Assembly: GCF_010731115.1 (NCBI RefSeq)
Contig: NZ_AP022616.1
Span: 5,084,001-5,148,000 of the forward strand
Direction of reading: 5' to 3'
Length of the DNA: 64,000 nt
From: Mycolicibacterium phocaicum
Lineage (GTDB): Bacteria > Actinomycetota > Actinomycetes > Mycobacteriales > Mycobacteriaceae
A program made the position numbers and the translations under genes. Position 1 is the first letter of the stretch. Each line of letters starts with the position of its first letter. The notes under the pieces are model-generated. The model was not told where the DNA came from, searched no databases, and saw nothing but the letters and a program-made list of their open reading frames with translations. Of this stretch, positions 63,990-64,000 are shown one piece after another.

Positions 63990-64000
63990 GACCCGCGGCG

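Overview
The window is GC-rich, densely coded mycobacterial DNA, most likely from a fast-growing Mycolicibacterium-type species. The evidence is the gene order infA-rpmJ-rpsM-rpsK-rpsD-rpoA-rplQ-truA, then cutinase-family genes, a complete ESX-4 type VII secretion locus with esxU/esxT, rplM-rpsI-glmM, Rv3440c/Rv3439c-like genes and glmS. F420-dependent luciferase-like oxidoreductases, a 13E12-type DUF222/HNH gene and an MPT63-family protein fit the same group. These assignments come from reading the translations; no database search was possible.

Layout. (1) 1-2.8 kb: a small envelope-stress-like module with a secreted Trp/His-rich peptide, an ECF sigma factor fused to a zinc-finger/transmembrane/Pro-rich tail, and a membrane-anchored Pro-rich protein. 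The first and third share a near-identical upstream promoter-like element. (2) 2.8-7.8 kb, minus strand: two tandem F420 oxidoreductases, then a cNMP-domain histidine kinase paired with a receiver domain fused to a thioredoxin-reductase-like flavoenzyme that lacks the CxxC. (3) 8.0-12.6 kb: translation/transcription operon and truA. (4) 12.6-18.8 kb: four tandem cutinase-like secreted hydrolases, an EamA transporter diverging from a CGNR regulator, and glpK ending in a 25-bp perfect hairpin. (5) 18.9-31.0 kb: ESX-4. eccB4 is separated from mycP4-eccD4 (minus) and eccC4-(Rv3446c-like)-esxU-esxT (plus) by a YbdK ligase, a membrane protein and a TetR gene.

(6) 31.1-41.7 kb: an ethanolamine-use locus (GAF/winged-helix regulator, aldehyde dehydrogenase, ethanolamine permease, eutB, eutC, PchP-like phosphatase). 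The regulator gene is split by a 2.65-kb minus-strand phage fragment that encodes the C-terminal part of a portal protein, a MuF head protein carrying a C-terminal PD-(D/E)xK-type nuclease-like domain, and a small overlapping gene that is a candidate immunity gene. (7) 41.7-53.4 kb: rplM-rpsI-glmM, an IS5-like deleted element, two T7SS-like helical proteins, manganese catalase, hemerythrin, a catalase-fold-like protein, an alpha/beta hydrolase, glmS and a membrane diguanylate cyclase.

(8) 53.4-64 kb: nested mobile DNA. A DUF222/HNH gene is interrupted in its HNH motif by a 2.16-kb group II intron with an intact reverse transcriptase, and upstream by the left end of a Tn7-like element (tnsA, tnsB, tnsC, tniQ). 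tnsB and tnsC each carry a single-base homopolymer frameshift. Beyond tniQ lie an EspC-like protein, a T7SS-effector-like protein, a HicB-like small protein and an MPT63-family protein with a Met/Cys-rich tail. These may be cargo, but no right end was found in the window. The most interesting items are the MuF nuclease/immunity pair that breaks the ethanolamine regulator, the nested intron/Tn7-like locus with T7SS-type genes beside it, and the sigma factor with a fused anti-sigma-like tail.
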